Shown here one piece after another: positions 8,801 through 14,238 of a DNA stretch of 19,227 bases (position 1 is its first letter; each line of letters begins with the position of its first letter). This DNA comes from Bacteroidia bacterium (GTDB taxonomy: Bacteria; Bacteroidota; Bacteroidia; Bacteroidales; Paludibacteraceae). The stretch lies in NCBI GenBank assembly GCA_021152555.1, contig JAGKVE010000039.1:1-19227 (forward strand), read 5' to 3'. Made by a program: the position numbers and the translations under genes. The notes beneath the pieces are model-generated. The model searched no databases, had not been told where the DNA came from, and was given only the letters and a program-made list of their open reading frames with translations.

Positions 8801-9333
8801 TGCTTGTCACTCGAAATATAACTTGTTCTAATTACACAATCACTTGTTCTGCTATTATTAAATGGGTAAATTACGATGAATCAATATTAGAATTAGACAC
8901 TTTGCAAAATGGAGTAGTCCCAATCTACCAAGCTGAAACTCCTTCCAAGCCCGCAACTCCCAAATACACATATACATTCCAAGGTTGGAGTCCGGATGTT
9001 GTAGCCGTTACGGGCGATGCAACTTATATTGCTCAATTCGACTCCACGCTCATTGAATATGAGATTCATGTTACTCCCGAAGGCGGCAGTACTGAAGGCG
9101 GGACGGTAACCATAGATGGAGATACGAACTATGGCGAGACCATGACATTGACACCTGTGCCGGATGGATGTCACCAATTTTCACAGTGGTCGGATGGCAA
9201 TACCGATAATCCGCGAACGATTACCGTCACCGGCGATGCAACATATACCGCAGAATTTACAAAAATCAACTATACCATCAAAGGTCAGAATGCATCTTCC
9301 GTCGGTGGTAGCGTTCAAGTAGTTAATCCTTAA
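2872..9333 (+). CDS. Giant BspA-like leucine-rich-repeat surface protein ending in a truncated InlB-type repeat
   Basis: The protein has 2153 residues and is probably an adhesin. A signal peptide occupies about 1-21 (ending IIFA); LITGC within it also fits a lipobox, so a lipoprotein is not excluded. Five BspA/LRR_5 blocks follow (about 22-241, 242-435, 436-718, 719-1149, 1150-1358), several opening with the SGTCG..DNLTWEL..LTISGTG linker and closing with a VP....Y..A..W..F cap. Listeria-Bacteroides (Flg_new) repeats lie at about 1360-1500. Two related beta-rich domains follow (about 1572-1700 and 1716-1845, both with CTNASSG), then a region without a recognised fold, one Flg_new repeat (about 1994-2058), one complete InlB-type repeat (2061-2130) and a 23-residue half repeat ending GGSVQVVNP. 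There is no sorting tail, although the protease and two later proteins have one. Its 3' end is a mosaic of sequences found in the genes at 12725 and 11530. Confidence 0.9.
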   Translation: MKTKLFTLFLALITGCGIIFADGIQIGNLYYNLDAENKTAEITYKSYVYATYNEDWNISNVRIPETVTYEGIVYNVTSIGDNAFRSCKSLRWVTLPNSILRIGQFAFCYCTALTSITLSENLQAISWCCFSSCRSLRFITIPNSITHIAGYAFEDCSSLENLTIPSNVTTIASQAFYQCNNLTYVCCLATSPPTSGALMFRDVDCSQIPLYVPSESITAYKNADQWEDFQNVLPYSQCVMSSGVCGKDSDNLIWELCCEGILKISGSGEMDYIGANVAWLEYPSFIKKIIIEEGVTTISNEAFWYLPNFDSVAFPTSLRSIGESSFEGCSNLKVITIPTGVETIKWSAFQECSRLISITIPGSVTNIEEYAFNKCYDLKHVHVAWQDPISILSNVFEDVDLSNVILHVPCGFSSAYQTANVWKDFGTILEDLPLASGTCGAQGDNLTWELFCDSILTISGTGEMANYSNVSSGPWYSYNSSIQYVVIGNNVTSIGDYAFYNCVSLTSVTIPNSVTSIGEYAFGECSSLTSMTIPNSVTSIGNYAFRGCSALTSPVYNTHVFAYMPTSYSGAYTIPDGIESIAGGAFIYCTGLTSVTIPNSVTSIGDDAFRECSGLTSVTIPNSVTSIGNYAFGGCSALTSITIPNSVTSIGDYAFSYCSGLTSLICKAITPPTLGSDVFYNVDKSIPLYVPAGSVDLYKAADQWKEFDVRALLECVIASGTCGENGDNLTWELSCDSVLTISGTGAMANYSSKTAAPWSSQCAAIKTIVINTGVTSIGNYAFRNCPLTSIAMPNSITKIGNSAFYNCLNLASMVFPRYISTIGSNAFFGCSSLFSIMIPKSVTSIGTKAFANCSNLESVDVESGNTIYDNGGLYPHAPNDNNIHHNVIVETATNTLITGCKNSIIPDYVDHIGNSAFYGCTSLTTIGYEDHEGVLQAIGNEAFYNCTNLKNLTSVNAYNIRIGDRAFYNCSNLINMTPEPVGASKIGNYAFYNCKNISMEIISDTIEDWAFYNCSNLHNINLTNTRHIGEYAFYNCTGLSEVDLLSVESIGSYAFKNCTNIEAIYGFPSLDVFFKAYMNNSFETYAFANCNKLKDVYSPNGNGYDPDTEIFYDVDLSLVTVHIGCEGDARLWNEFGSIDQDLGGSFQRLSSTSDLSWIYSCDDSTLTITGEGVMPDMCDYNAPWYPIHERIKHVKIQNGITHIGSCSFQECSNLISVTIPNSVISIGGAAFYNCSSLTSITIPNSVTSIERNAFANCIGLTFIEIPYGVTNIGESAFEECSRLKSVIIPNSVTNIGNRSFAMCSSLRDVYVSWIEPLSISSYVFSDVSLTKATLHVPCSAIPVYKAANVWKEFKAYEGFDCQTFSITWKNYDGTILAIDSVQEGTMPEYNGERPVKSGTAKYSFIFKGWKPNIAEATKDTIYVAQFNQVVNRYAIKYQNYDGSVLHIDSLAYGKSIVYNGDLPSAPLAQTEDYTYIFSGWEPAVSVVVGDAVLTAQFDSISCNGRTLEFVNIDGAVLQSSPLSICETNNVKYEGPEPIACGSTRTKFVGWTPNVFEGMQNLNPAEQVLSIYDTCFSISHFTSRDWEADANIWIPLRTATGYIEGKGVQSASGNTASAISANYFSHVHSVTLRCCTNASSGEGTITVNINGESITKTIDKTGGATLREIEFDFSSSQPSGQIQIEMVGNKNSIYINSVIICSDNIYRNLLTQSGDSNYIESINTTFTNANWGGLHNLWIPMTGGQDFMGDRGIQVTGGNSAVAVSADNFGPTKIKVHYCTNASSGSGQIKISLGQWTQVVNVTSEGGSTIREAEFDLSQVTHTGQLRIEVSAAENSVYINGITVAVLDTHNIVDTHYSDIATDTIEYHAVFCEEKIRVDSLNFSHEELMTMNYMMPIEKNGVSIHYLSSASSTIRINSSDSIVCARIVADDINQINYYERPKFGQGVFNVLNDTLAIWEGSAVSLQFITHGVNIKDILLVTRNITCSNYTITCSAIIKWVNYDESILELDTLQNGVVPIYQAETPSKPATPKYTYTFQGWSPDVVAVTGDATYIAQFDSTLIEYEIHVTPEGGSTEGGTVTIDGDTNYGETMTLTPVPDGCHQFSQWSDGNTDNPRTITVTGDATYTAEFTKINYTIKGQNASSVGGSVQVVNP
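4342..4860 (+). repeat. Near-identical 69-bp tandem repeats encoding 23-residue LRRs
   Basis: Units beginning GTCAC(A/C)AGCATTGGA start at 4342, 4411, 4480, 4672, 4741 and 4810, exactly 69 bases apart within each run. Bases 4516-4671 hold one diverged stretch (the FAYMPTSYSGAYTIPDG spacer common in this LRR family) plus another LRR. Units differ mainly in a few codons after AF, while the other LRRs of the gene are much more diverged, which indicates recent expansion or homogenisation. The length is a whole number of codons, so copy-number changes would keep the frame. Confidence 0.9.
9037..9167 (+). repeat. Duplicated segment shared with 13346-13479
   Basis: About 130 bases, starting at TTCGACTCCACGCTCAT and running through the first part of an InlB-type repeat, are nearly identical to 13346-13479 in the gene at 12725. 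The match ends at GTGCCGGA(A)GATGG. After this point the adhesin gene instead follows the 3' end of the FGE-like gene. Confidence 0.9.
9220..9280 (+). repeat. 61-bp exact repeat shared with 12583-12643
   Basis: The bases from ATTACCGTCACCGG to CTATACCATCA are identical at both sites. They encode the end of the last complete InlB-type repeat and the first strand of the half repeat (TYTAEFTKINYTI). In both genes the reading frame stops shortly afterwards at the codons for VVNP. Confidence 0.92.
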
Positions 9334-9402
9334 AATAAAACAAATGAAGAAACATAGTTTTATCTTTATCCTATCGCTACTGGTGGCGACAAACATGTTT
9401 GC
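9304..9402 (+). repeat. Junction repeat A: tail, stop codon, spacer and signal-peptide start
   Basis: These 99 bases cover the last eight or nine codons of the adhesin, its stop, a 10-base spacer and the signal peptide of the next gene. They closely match 11489-11588, with differences mainly in the spacer and two bases in the signal-peptide part. Being direct repeats 2186 bases apart (start codon to start codon), they could mediate loss or duplication of the two genes between them. Confidence 0.88.
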
Positions 9403-10747
9403 GATCGTTACTTGGGACGGCACAACATCAACTGCGTGGACACAAGGTGCCGGAACGGAATCGTCTCCGTACATTATTTCCTCTCCGAACCATTTAGCAT
9501 ACTTGGCAGCGCAGGTTAATGCCGGCACAACGTATTCCGGCGTGTATTTCAAGCAGACACAAGATTTCAATCTGAATAGTAAGACTTGGACGTCCATCGG
9601 AACATCGACTAACAAGTTCGAGGGTACGTATGATGGCGGGAATAAGTATATCAGTAATTTGAATAAATCCATTTTCGGCTATATCAATAATGCTGAGATT
9701 AAGAACCTGACACTTCAAGGTGCAGACTTGACAGTTTCTTCATCGCTGGTGACAAATACAAACGGAACATGTGTTATTACCAATTGCCATAATAAAGTAA
9801 ACTTATCTGTGGCATCTAAAAGTTGTGGCGGATTAGTATATAATGCAGAAGGAACAAAAATTTCGTTTATTAATTGTAGCAACACAGGTAATTGTACCGT
9901 ATCCACAGCTTCTACAGATTCCTATGCCGGTGGACTTATTGGAGCAACGACTTGCGAAACTTATATAACGCAATGTTATAACGCAGGAGCAATATCCAGC
10001 CAATATATTTATAATTCTTATGGCACAAGAAAAAATTCAGCCGGAGATTTTATAGGCGATGCAACAACCGCTCCCTCTTGTCTGATAGAAAAATCCTATA
10101 GTAAAGGTTCTTCAAAGTTTTTCTTTATAGGCGGCTGCACTTATAACAAAAATTACACCGTTAGAGGATGTTATTCTGTGGGAACTTATTCTTATAGTAT
10201 AGAGAGTTGCGAGAATGTCCAACTTGATGGATCCATTAATACATATTGTTGTTATGTAGCCGGTACATTTAACATTAGCAACTCAAGTTCTTGTGGCTCT
10301 TCGAATGATCTTGTATGGAGAGAAAGTACTTGTTATGCAAAAAAAAGGAGTAAGGTTGTTGGTAACCAAATTGAAGAATCGGTAATGAAATCAGAGTGGT
10401 TCTTGTCTCAAATTAATGTGTTAGATGAGTATTTTGTTATGGACTACGAAGGCGTCAACGATGGTTTTCCGATTCTGAAATGGCAGGCAGGAACGCGATA
10501 TAAAGTTGCAGTTACTTGCGATGCCAATCGCGGAACGGTGACTGGCGGCGGTGACTATCCGAATGGTTATTCGGCTACGCTGACAGCCACTCCGAAAGAC
10601 GGTTGCACGTTTGTAGGGTGGAGTGATGGTAATACTGACAATCCTCGTTCTGTCACCGTCTCTGGCAATGCGACATATGCCGCTCAGTTTACCAAGAGTA
10701 GTTATACTATCTATGTGAACCAAGATTGTACAAGTTATATCGAATAA
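9344..10747 (+). CDS. Secreted GLUG-like protein with terminal InlB-type repeat (head protein)
   Basis: The 467 residues start with a signal peptide of about 20 residues (ending NMFA) that is almost identical to that of the gene at 11530. The next ~320 residues resemble the GLUG-type beta-helical region of Bacteroidota surface proteins: W-G at the start, GTESSPYIISSPNHLAYLA, WTSIGTSTNKFEGTYDGG, then short repeating strands with many Cys, Ser and Asn. A complete InlB-type repeat spans about 385-453 (GGGDYP...GWSDGNTDNPR). The protein then stops after SYTIYVNQDCTSYIE, the first strand of a further repeat, and lacks a sorting tail. TAA is followed at once by TAG. In another frame the end reads VQVISNNSVP and stops at a TGA overlapping the next start, so the tail may be frameshifted. 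Function is likely surface binding; the ligand is unknown. Confidence 0.85.
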   Translation: MKKHSFIFILSLLVATNMFAIVTWDGTTSTAWTQGAGTESSPYIISSPNHLAYLAAQVNAGTTYSGVYFKQTQDFNLNSKTWTSIGTSTNKFEGTYDGGNKYISNLNKSIFGYINNAEIKNLTLQGADLTVSSSLVTNTNGTCVITNCHNKVNLSVASKSCGGLVYNAEGTKISFINCSNTGNCTVSTASTDSYAGGLIGATTCETYITQCYNAGAISSQYIYNSYGTRKNSAGDFIGDATTAPSCLIEKSYSKGSSKFFFIGGCTYNKNYTVRGCYSVGTYSYSIESCENVQLDGSINTYCCYVAGTFNISNSSSCGSSNDLVWRESTCYAKKRSKVVGNQIEESVMKSEWFLSQINVLDEYFVMDYEGVNDGFPILKWQAGTRYKVAVTCDANRGTVTGGGDYPNGYSATLTATPKDGCTFVGWSDGNTDNPRSVTVSGNATYAAQFTKSSYTIYVNQDCTSYIE

Positions 10748-10756
10748 TAGCGTGCC

Positions 10757-11518
10757 ATGAAACATATCAATTTGTTATTATTGACAATTAGTGTCTTATT
10801 GGCACAAGCCATGCAGGCACACCAAATAACGGTCATCTCCTCCATTTGCGGAACACCGATGGTGTATCAGGTAGATGATGGAGCATCCGTTGTGCTGCTT
10901 GCGACTGCGGATGCAGGCTCGCAATTCGTACGATGGAGTGATGGCAATACGTCCAACCCGCGTTCAGTGGTTGCTACCAGTGATGCTACCTATACTGCCG
11001 TGTTCGAAGCTAAGGGCGGCGGGGAACTGCCGCAACAATATACGGTGACGGTGTATGGTGGCGCTCCTAACCCGTTCGTCGGGACTTTTGATACAGGTTC
11101 GTCGATAAATATCGTAGCCGTTCCAACGGCCGGATATAAGTTCAAACGTTGGGCTGAAGACGGCAATACGACCAATCCTCGAACACTGAGCCTCACATCG
11201 GATGTAACATTACATGCAGAATTTGAACCCTTTGCTACAACGACCGCATTGCGAACGGTTGCAGTACAGGCCGAAGGATGTTCTAATACTATCGAGGGAC
11301 GTTATCCGCAAGGTACACAACTCACGTTAATCGCCCAACCGGAAGCATCAGAATGCGATGTGTTTGCACACTGGGAAGATGCTTCTACGCTTCCGATGCG
11401 TGTCGTAACGGTCATTGGCGATACAACCTTTGTGGCAGATTTTGACAAGATACACTATACCATCAGAGGTCAAAACACCCCTAGTACCGGTGGTAGTGTA
11501 CAAGTAGTTAATCCTTAA
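10757..11518 (+). CDS. Small secreted InlB-repeat protein ending in a half repeat
   Basis: The 253 residues consist of a signal peptide (about 1-21, ending MQA) and three InlB-type repeats: about 22-75 (RWSDGNTSNPR), 95-158 (RWAEDGNTTNPR) and 164-231 (HWEDASTLPMR). The half repeat YTIRGQNTPSTGGSVQVVNP closes the protein. There is no other domain, so it looks like a spacer or connector rather than a binding head. The first repeat begins immediately after the signal peptide and is a little short at its first strand. The gene lies 9 bases after the GLUG-like gene, in the same frame but behind two stop codons, and 11 bases before the FGE-like gene, suggesting one transcript. The last 61 coding bases before the stop region equal those of the gene at 11530. 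Confidence 0.85.
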   Translation: MKHINLLLLTISVLLAQAMQAHQITVISSICGTPMVYQVDDGASVVLLATADAGSQFVRWSDGNTSNPRSVVATSDATYTAVFEAKGGGELPQQYTVTVYGGAPNPFVGTFDTGSSINIVAVPTAGYKFKRWAEDGNTTNPRTLSLTSDVTLHAEFEPFATTTALRTVAVQAEGCSNTIEGRYPQGTQLTLIAQPEASECDVFAHWEDASTLPMRVVTVIGDTTFVADFDKIHYTIRGQNTPSTGGSVQVVNP

Positions 11519-11588
11519 AAATAATAGATATGAAGAAACATAGTTTTATCTTTATCCTATCGCTACTGATAGCGACAAACATGTTTGC
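11489..11588 (+). repeat. Junction repeat C: tail, stop codon, spacer and signal-peptide start
   Basis: This is the partner of 9304-9402. It covers the end of the small InlB-repeat gene, its TAA, an 11-base spacer and the signal peptide of the FGE-like gene. The signal-peptide parts (9344-9402 and 11530-11588) differ at two bases in 59. Confidence 0.88.
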
Positions 11589-12696
11589 ATCGGAAGGAGC
11601 ATTAGTAGGTGAGTTCTCCGTGAGTTCATCGCTCAAAGTGCATTTCTCTCAAGGCAATTTGCAATATCAGGCAAGCACTAAAACATGGAAGTTTGCAACG
11701 AAACAGAATTCAAGAGTAGGCGTGTCTAATAATACGAGTGTTAGTTCTTCATATACTGGTTGGATAGACTTGTTCTCATGGGGTAGTAGCGGGTATAAAC
11801 TCAAACCATATGAATATGTTGGGGCCATATCCTCATGGACTCCGTGGTTTGTAGATGGTGATAGAACTAAAAATATCTCTGGAACAAACTATGATTGGGG
11901 AAAGTACAATAAAATTTCTAATGGAGGAAATGTGGCTGGAAGATGGAGAACTTTGACAGCAGCGGAATGGAAGTATCTTCTTTCCACACGAACCAATGCA
12001 GCTCAAAAGAAATCTTTGGGTAAAGTGAATGGAGTGAAGGGATTGATTTTATTGCCGGATAATTGGACTAAACCGGGTTCATGCTCATTTACTGCAAATC
12101 AAAGTTCGTGGACTGCAAATGTGTATACTAATGAACAGTGGGCTTTGATGGAAACTGCAGGTGCTGTGTTCCTTCCCGCTTGTGGTCACAGATATTGTGA
12201 TTCAAATGATGAAAATAAAATTAAAGTTAGTGGGGATAGTGGATATAACACCTCATATGGTGAATACTGGTCTAGCACGCATTCTGAGCCCAGTGGATCT
12301 TCTGGACAACCCACCGCAGATATGGTTTATGTGAACACAACAGATCTTGCCTCCATTAATAAATATCAGAAATATCGTTATCAAGGTCGTTCTGTTCGCC
12401 TTGTCCAGAATAGCAGTTTCTATGATGCGAATACATATACGATAACCACTTCTGCCACGAATGGAGTAGTCACGGGTGGGGGAAAGTATGATATGAATGC
12501 ACAAACAATCTTGACCGCTACTCCTAGCGACTGTTACGCCTTTACTCGTTGGTCCGATGGCAACACTCAGAACCCACGTAGAATTACCGTCACCGGCGAT
12601 GCAACATATACCGCAGAATTTACAAAAATCAACTATACCATCAGAGGTCAAAACACCCCTAGTACCGGTGGTAGTGTACAAGTAGTTAATCCATAG
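11530..12696 (+). CDS. Secreted FGE/C-type-lectin-fold protein with terminal InlB-type repeat (head protein)
   Basis: The 388 residues start with a signal peptide of about 20 residues (MKKHSFIFIL...NMFA). Residues about 21-297 match a domain frequent in gut Bacteroidales surface proteins, with the layout of a formylglycine-generating-enzyme / C-type-lectin fold: FSVSSSLKVHFSQGNLQYQA, WIDLFSWGSSGY, WRTLTAAEWKYL, GVKGLILLPDNW, GAVFLPACGHRY, GEYWSST and a final RSVRLVQ. I expect a binding rather than enzymatic role. A complete InlB-type repeat covers about 303-367 (RWSDGNTQNPR), and the protein stops after YTIRGQNTPSTGGSVQVVNP with TAG. The same tail in two other genes ends with TAA, so the stop position is kept while the codon differs. 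No sorting tail is present. The anchor-like gene follows after 28 bases. Confidence 0.87.
   Translation: MKKHSFIFILSLLIATNMFASEGALVGEFSVSSSLKVHFSQGNLQYQASTKTWKFATKQNSRVGVSNNTSVSSSYTGWIDLFSWGSSGYKLKPYEYVGAISSWTPWFVDGDRTKNISGTNYDWGKYNKISNGGNVAGRWRTLTAAEWKYLLSTRTNAAQKKSLGKVNGVKGLILLPDNWTKPGSCSFTANQSSWTANVYTNEQWALMETAGAVFLPACGHRYCDSNDENKIKVSGDSGYNTSYGEYWSSTHSEPSGSSGQPTADMVYVNTTDLASINKYQKYRYQGRSVRLVQNSSFYDANTYTITTSATNGVVTGGGKYDMNAQTILTATPSDCYAFTRWSDGNTQNPRRITVTGDATYTAEFTKINYTIRGQNTPSTGGSVQVVNP
12583..12692 (+). repeat. Common 3' tail sequence of the head genes
   Basis: Bases 12583-12643 equal 9220-9280, and 12632-12692 equal 11454-11514, each over 61 bases. The tail of the FGE-like gene is therefore a composite that overlaps both other copies. 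Identity stops at the stop codons (TAG here, TAA in the other two). Confidence 0.9.
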
Positions 12697-12724
12697 AAAA
12701 ATAACAAACAAATACTATAATATT

Positions 12725-14221
12725 ATGAAAAAATTATTACTTATCTTGGCCGCTTTGTTGCCAACTTACATTTCCGCGCAACAAGCTTCAGAACTTTCCG
12801 TTGATTGCGGAGATTCAGCCAAAGTAATTGCTGTGCCTGATCCGGGATGGCATTTCGTTCAGTGGCAAGATGGTAACACCGACAACCCACGTAAGGTGGC
12901 GGCAACGGGAGATACCACTTATTATGCGACATTCGCTATCGATCAGCACCTCATTACCTTTGTTAATTATGATGGAACTGAATTACAAAGCGGTTTGGTA
13001 AACTACGGCGTTGTTCCTGCCTATAATGGCATGGAGAATCCAACAAGACCCACAACCGTAGCTTATTCGTACATTTTCAAGGGTTGGAGTCCTGAGATTG
13101 TTGCGGTTGTTGCCGCTGCTACTTATACTGCTCAGTTTGATAGTATCGTTAATCGTTACCGTATCACATGGCTTGATGGCGATGCTAATGAACTGAAGGC
13201 GGATTCGGTTGCTTATGGTCAAACGCCTGCATATAGCGGAGCAACGCCAACAAAGACGGCGACGATGAAGTACACATATTCCTTCAACAACCTTTGGAGT
13301 CCTACGATAATTGCTGTAACTGGAGACGCAACCTATACGGCACAATTCGACTCCACGCTCATCGAGTATGAGATTCATGTTACTCCCGAAGGCGGCAGTA
13401 CTGAAGGCGGGACGGTAACCATAGATGGAGATACGAACTATGGCGAGACCGTGACATTGACTCCTGTGCCGGAAGATGGCTACGTCTTCGAAGGCTGGAG
13501 TGACGGCAATACCGATAACCCGCGTGAGGTAGTGGTGGATGGCGATGTAAACGTGTACCCGATTTTCCATAAGTGTGAGGAGATTATTACTCTCACGGAA
13601 ATAGTCATCGGTAAAGGCGAGTCATATGAGTTCGGCGGTAAACTATATAGCACACGTGGCGTCTATTATGACACCATCGTTCTCGCAAACGGTTGTGACA
13701 GCATATCTACCCTGAAACTAAGCGTGGTAAAGAAGAAAACATTCAATCTGCGCGCAGTAGTTGACTCAACGCAAATGGCATATGGTACGGCTATTGGTTC
13801 CGGCATCTATAATGATGGTCAGACGGTCACCATTGAGGCTGTTCCTGCAAGCAGCAAGTATGTTTTTGCACGTTGGTGGAATCCGGATGAAGGAATCGAA
13901 ATCTTCGAGAATCCTTATACCTTCACACTCACGCGCAACCTGACAGTCAAAGCCGTCTTTAAGCGTGCGCCGAAACGCATTGTTGTCAAACAGCAAGGTG
14001 CTTCTCACGCCATGTCTCACCCGGAAACGGACATCGTGGCGGTGATTGAAGTGGGCGAAAAAATGGCGACGGTAAGTAATACAAGTGAAAGCGCTTACCG
14101 CATATACGACAGTGCCGGACATTTGATTATCACATCTGCAGAGGACAATACCTATGCGCTGCCAAGCGGGTTGTACTTCATACATATAGACGAAGAATCC
14201 GAGAAGTTTATCATTCAATAA
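12725..14221 (+). CDS. Secreted repeat protein starting with a half InlB-type repeat and ending in a T9SS-like sorting domain (putative anchor)
   Basis: The 498 residues begin with a signal peptide (about 1-18, ending YISA). The mature protein opens in the middle of an InlB-type repeat: QQASELSVDCGDSAKVIAVP, then WHFVQWQDGNTDNPR up to about residue 71; the first strand of that repeat is missing. Two Listeria-Bacteroides (Flg_new) repeats follow (about 75-139 and 141-209), then a complete InlB-type repeat (213-280). About 285-335 matches the gliding/T9SS-associated module with ANGCDSISTLKLSV, and a further divergent repeat carries RWWNPDEG. The last ~45 residues (YRIYDSAGHLI...LPSGLYFIHI...FIIQ) look like a T9SS type A C-terminal domain. 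It would thus be displayed on the surface, unlike the four preceding proteins, which lack such a tail. Confidence 0.87.
   Translation: MKKLLLILAALLPTYISAQQASELSVDCGDSAKVIAVPDPGWHFVQWQDGNTDNPRKVAATGDTTYYATFAIDQHLITFVNYDGTELQSGLVNYGVVPAYNGMENPTRPTTVAYSYIFKGWSPEIVAVVAAATYTAQFDSIVNRYRITWLDGDANELKADSVAYGQTPAYSGATPTKTATMKYTYSFNNLWSPTIIAVTGDATYTAQFDSTLIEYEIHVTPEGGSTEGGTVTIDGDTNYGETVTLTPVPEDGYVFEGWSDGNTDNPREVVVDGDVNVYPIFHKCEEIITLTEIVIGKGESYEFGGKLYSTRGVYYDTIVLANGCDSISTLKLSVVKKKTFNLRAVVDSTQMAYGTAIGSGIYNDGQTVTIEAVPASSKYVFARWWNPDEGIEIFENPYTFTLTRNLTVKAVFKRAPKRIVVKQQGASHAMSHPETDIVAVIEVGEKMATVSNTSESAYRIYDSAGHLIITSAEDNTYALPSGLYFIHIDEESEKFIIQ
13346..13479 (+). repeat. Duplicated segment shared with 9037-9167
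   Basis: This is the counterpart of 9037-9167 inside the anchor-like gene. Here the InlB-type repeat is completed as GYVFEGWSDGNTDNPR and the gene goes on to its sorting domain. In the adhesin gene, the copy switches to the short tail found in the head genes. Confidence 0.9.
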
Positions 14222-14238
14222 CAAAACATTTTATAATC

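Noticed and set aside
9331..12735. The head and anchor genes being one gene broken by sequencing errors
   Set aside because: Each downstream gene begins with its own complete signal peptide after a short spacer, and three different junctions show the same layout. Simple indel errors would not create signal peptides.
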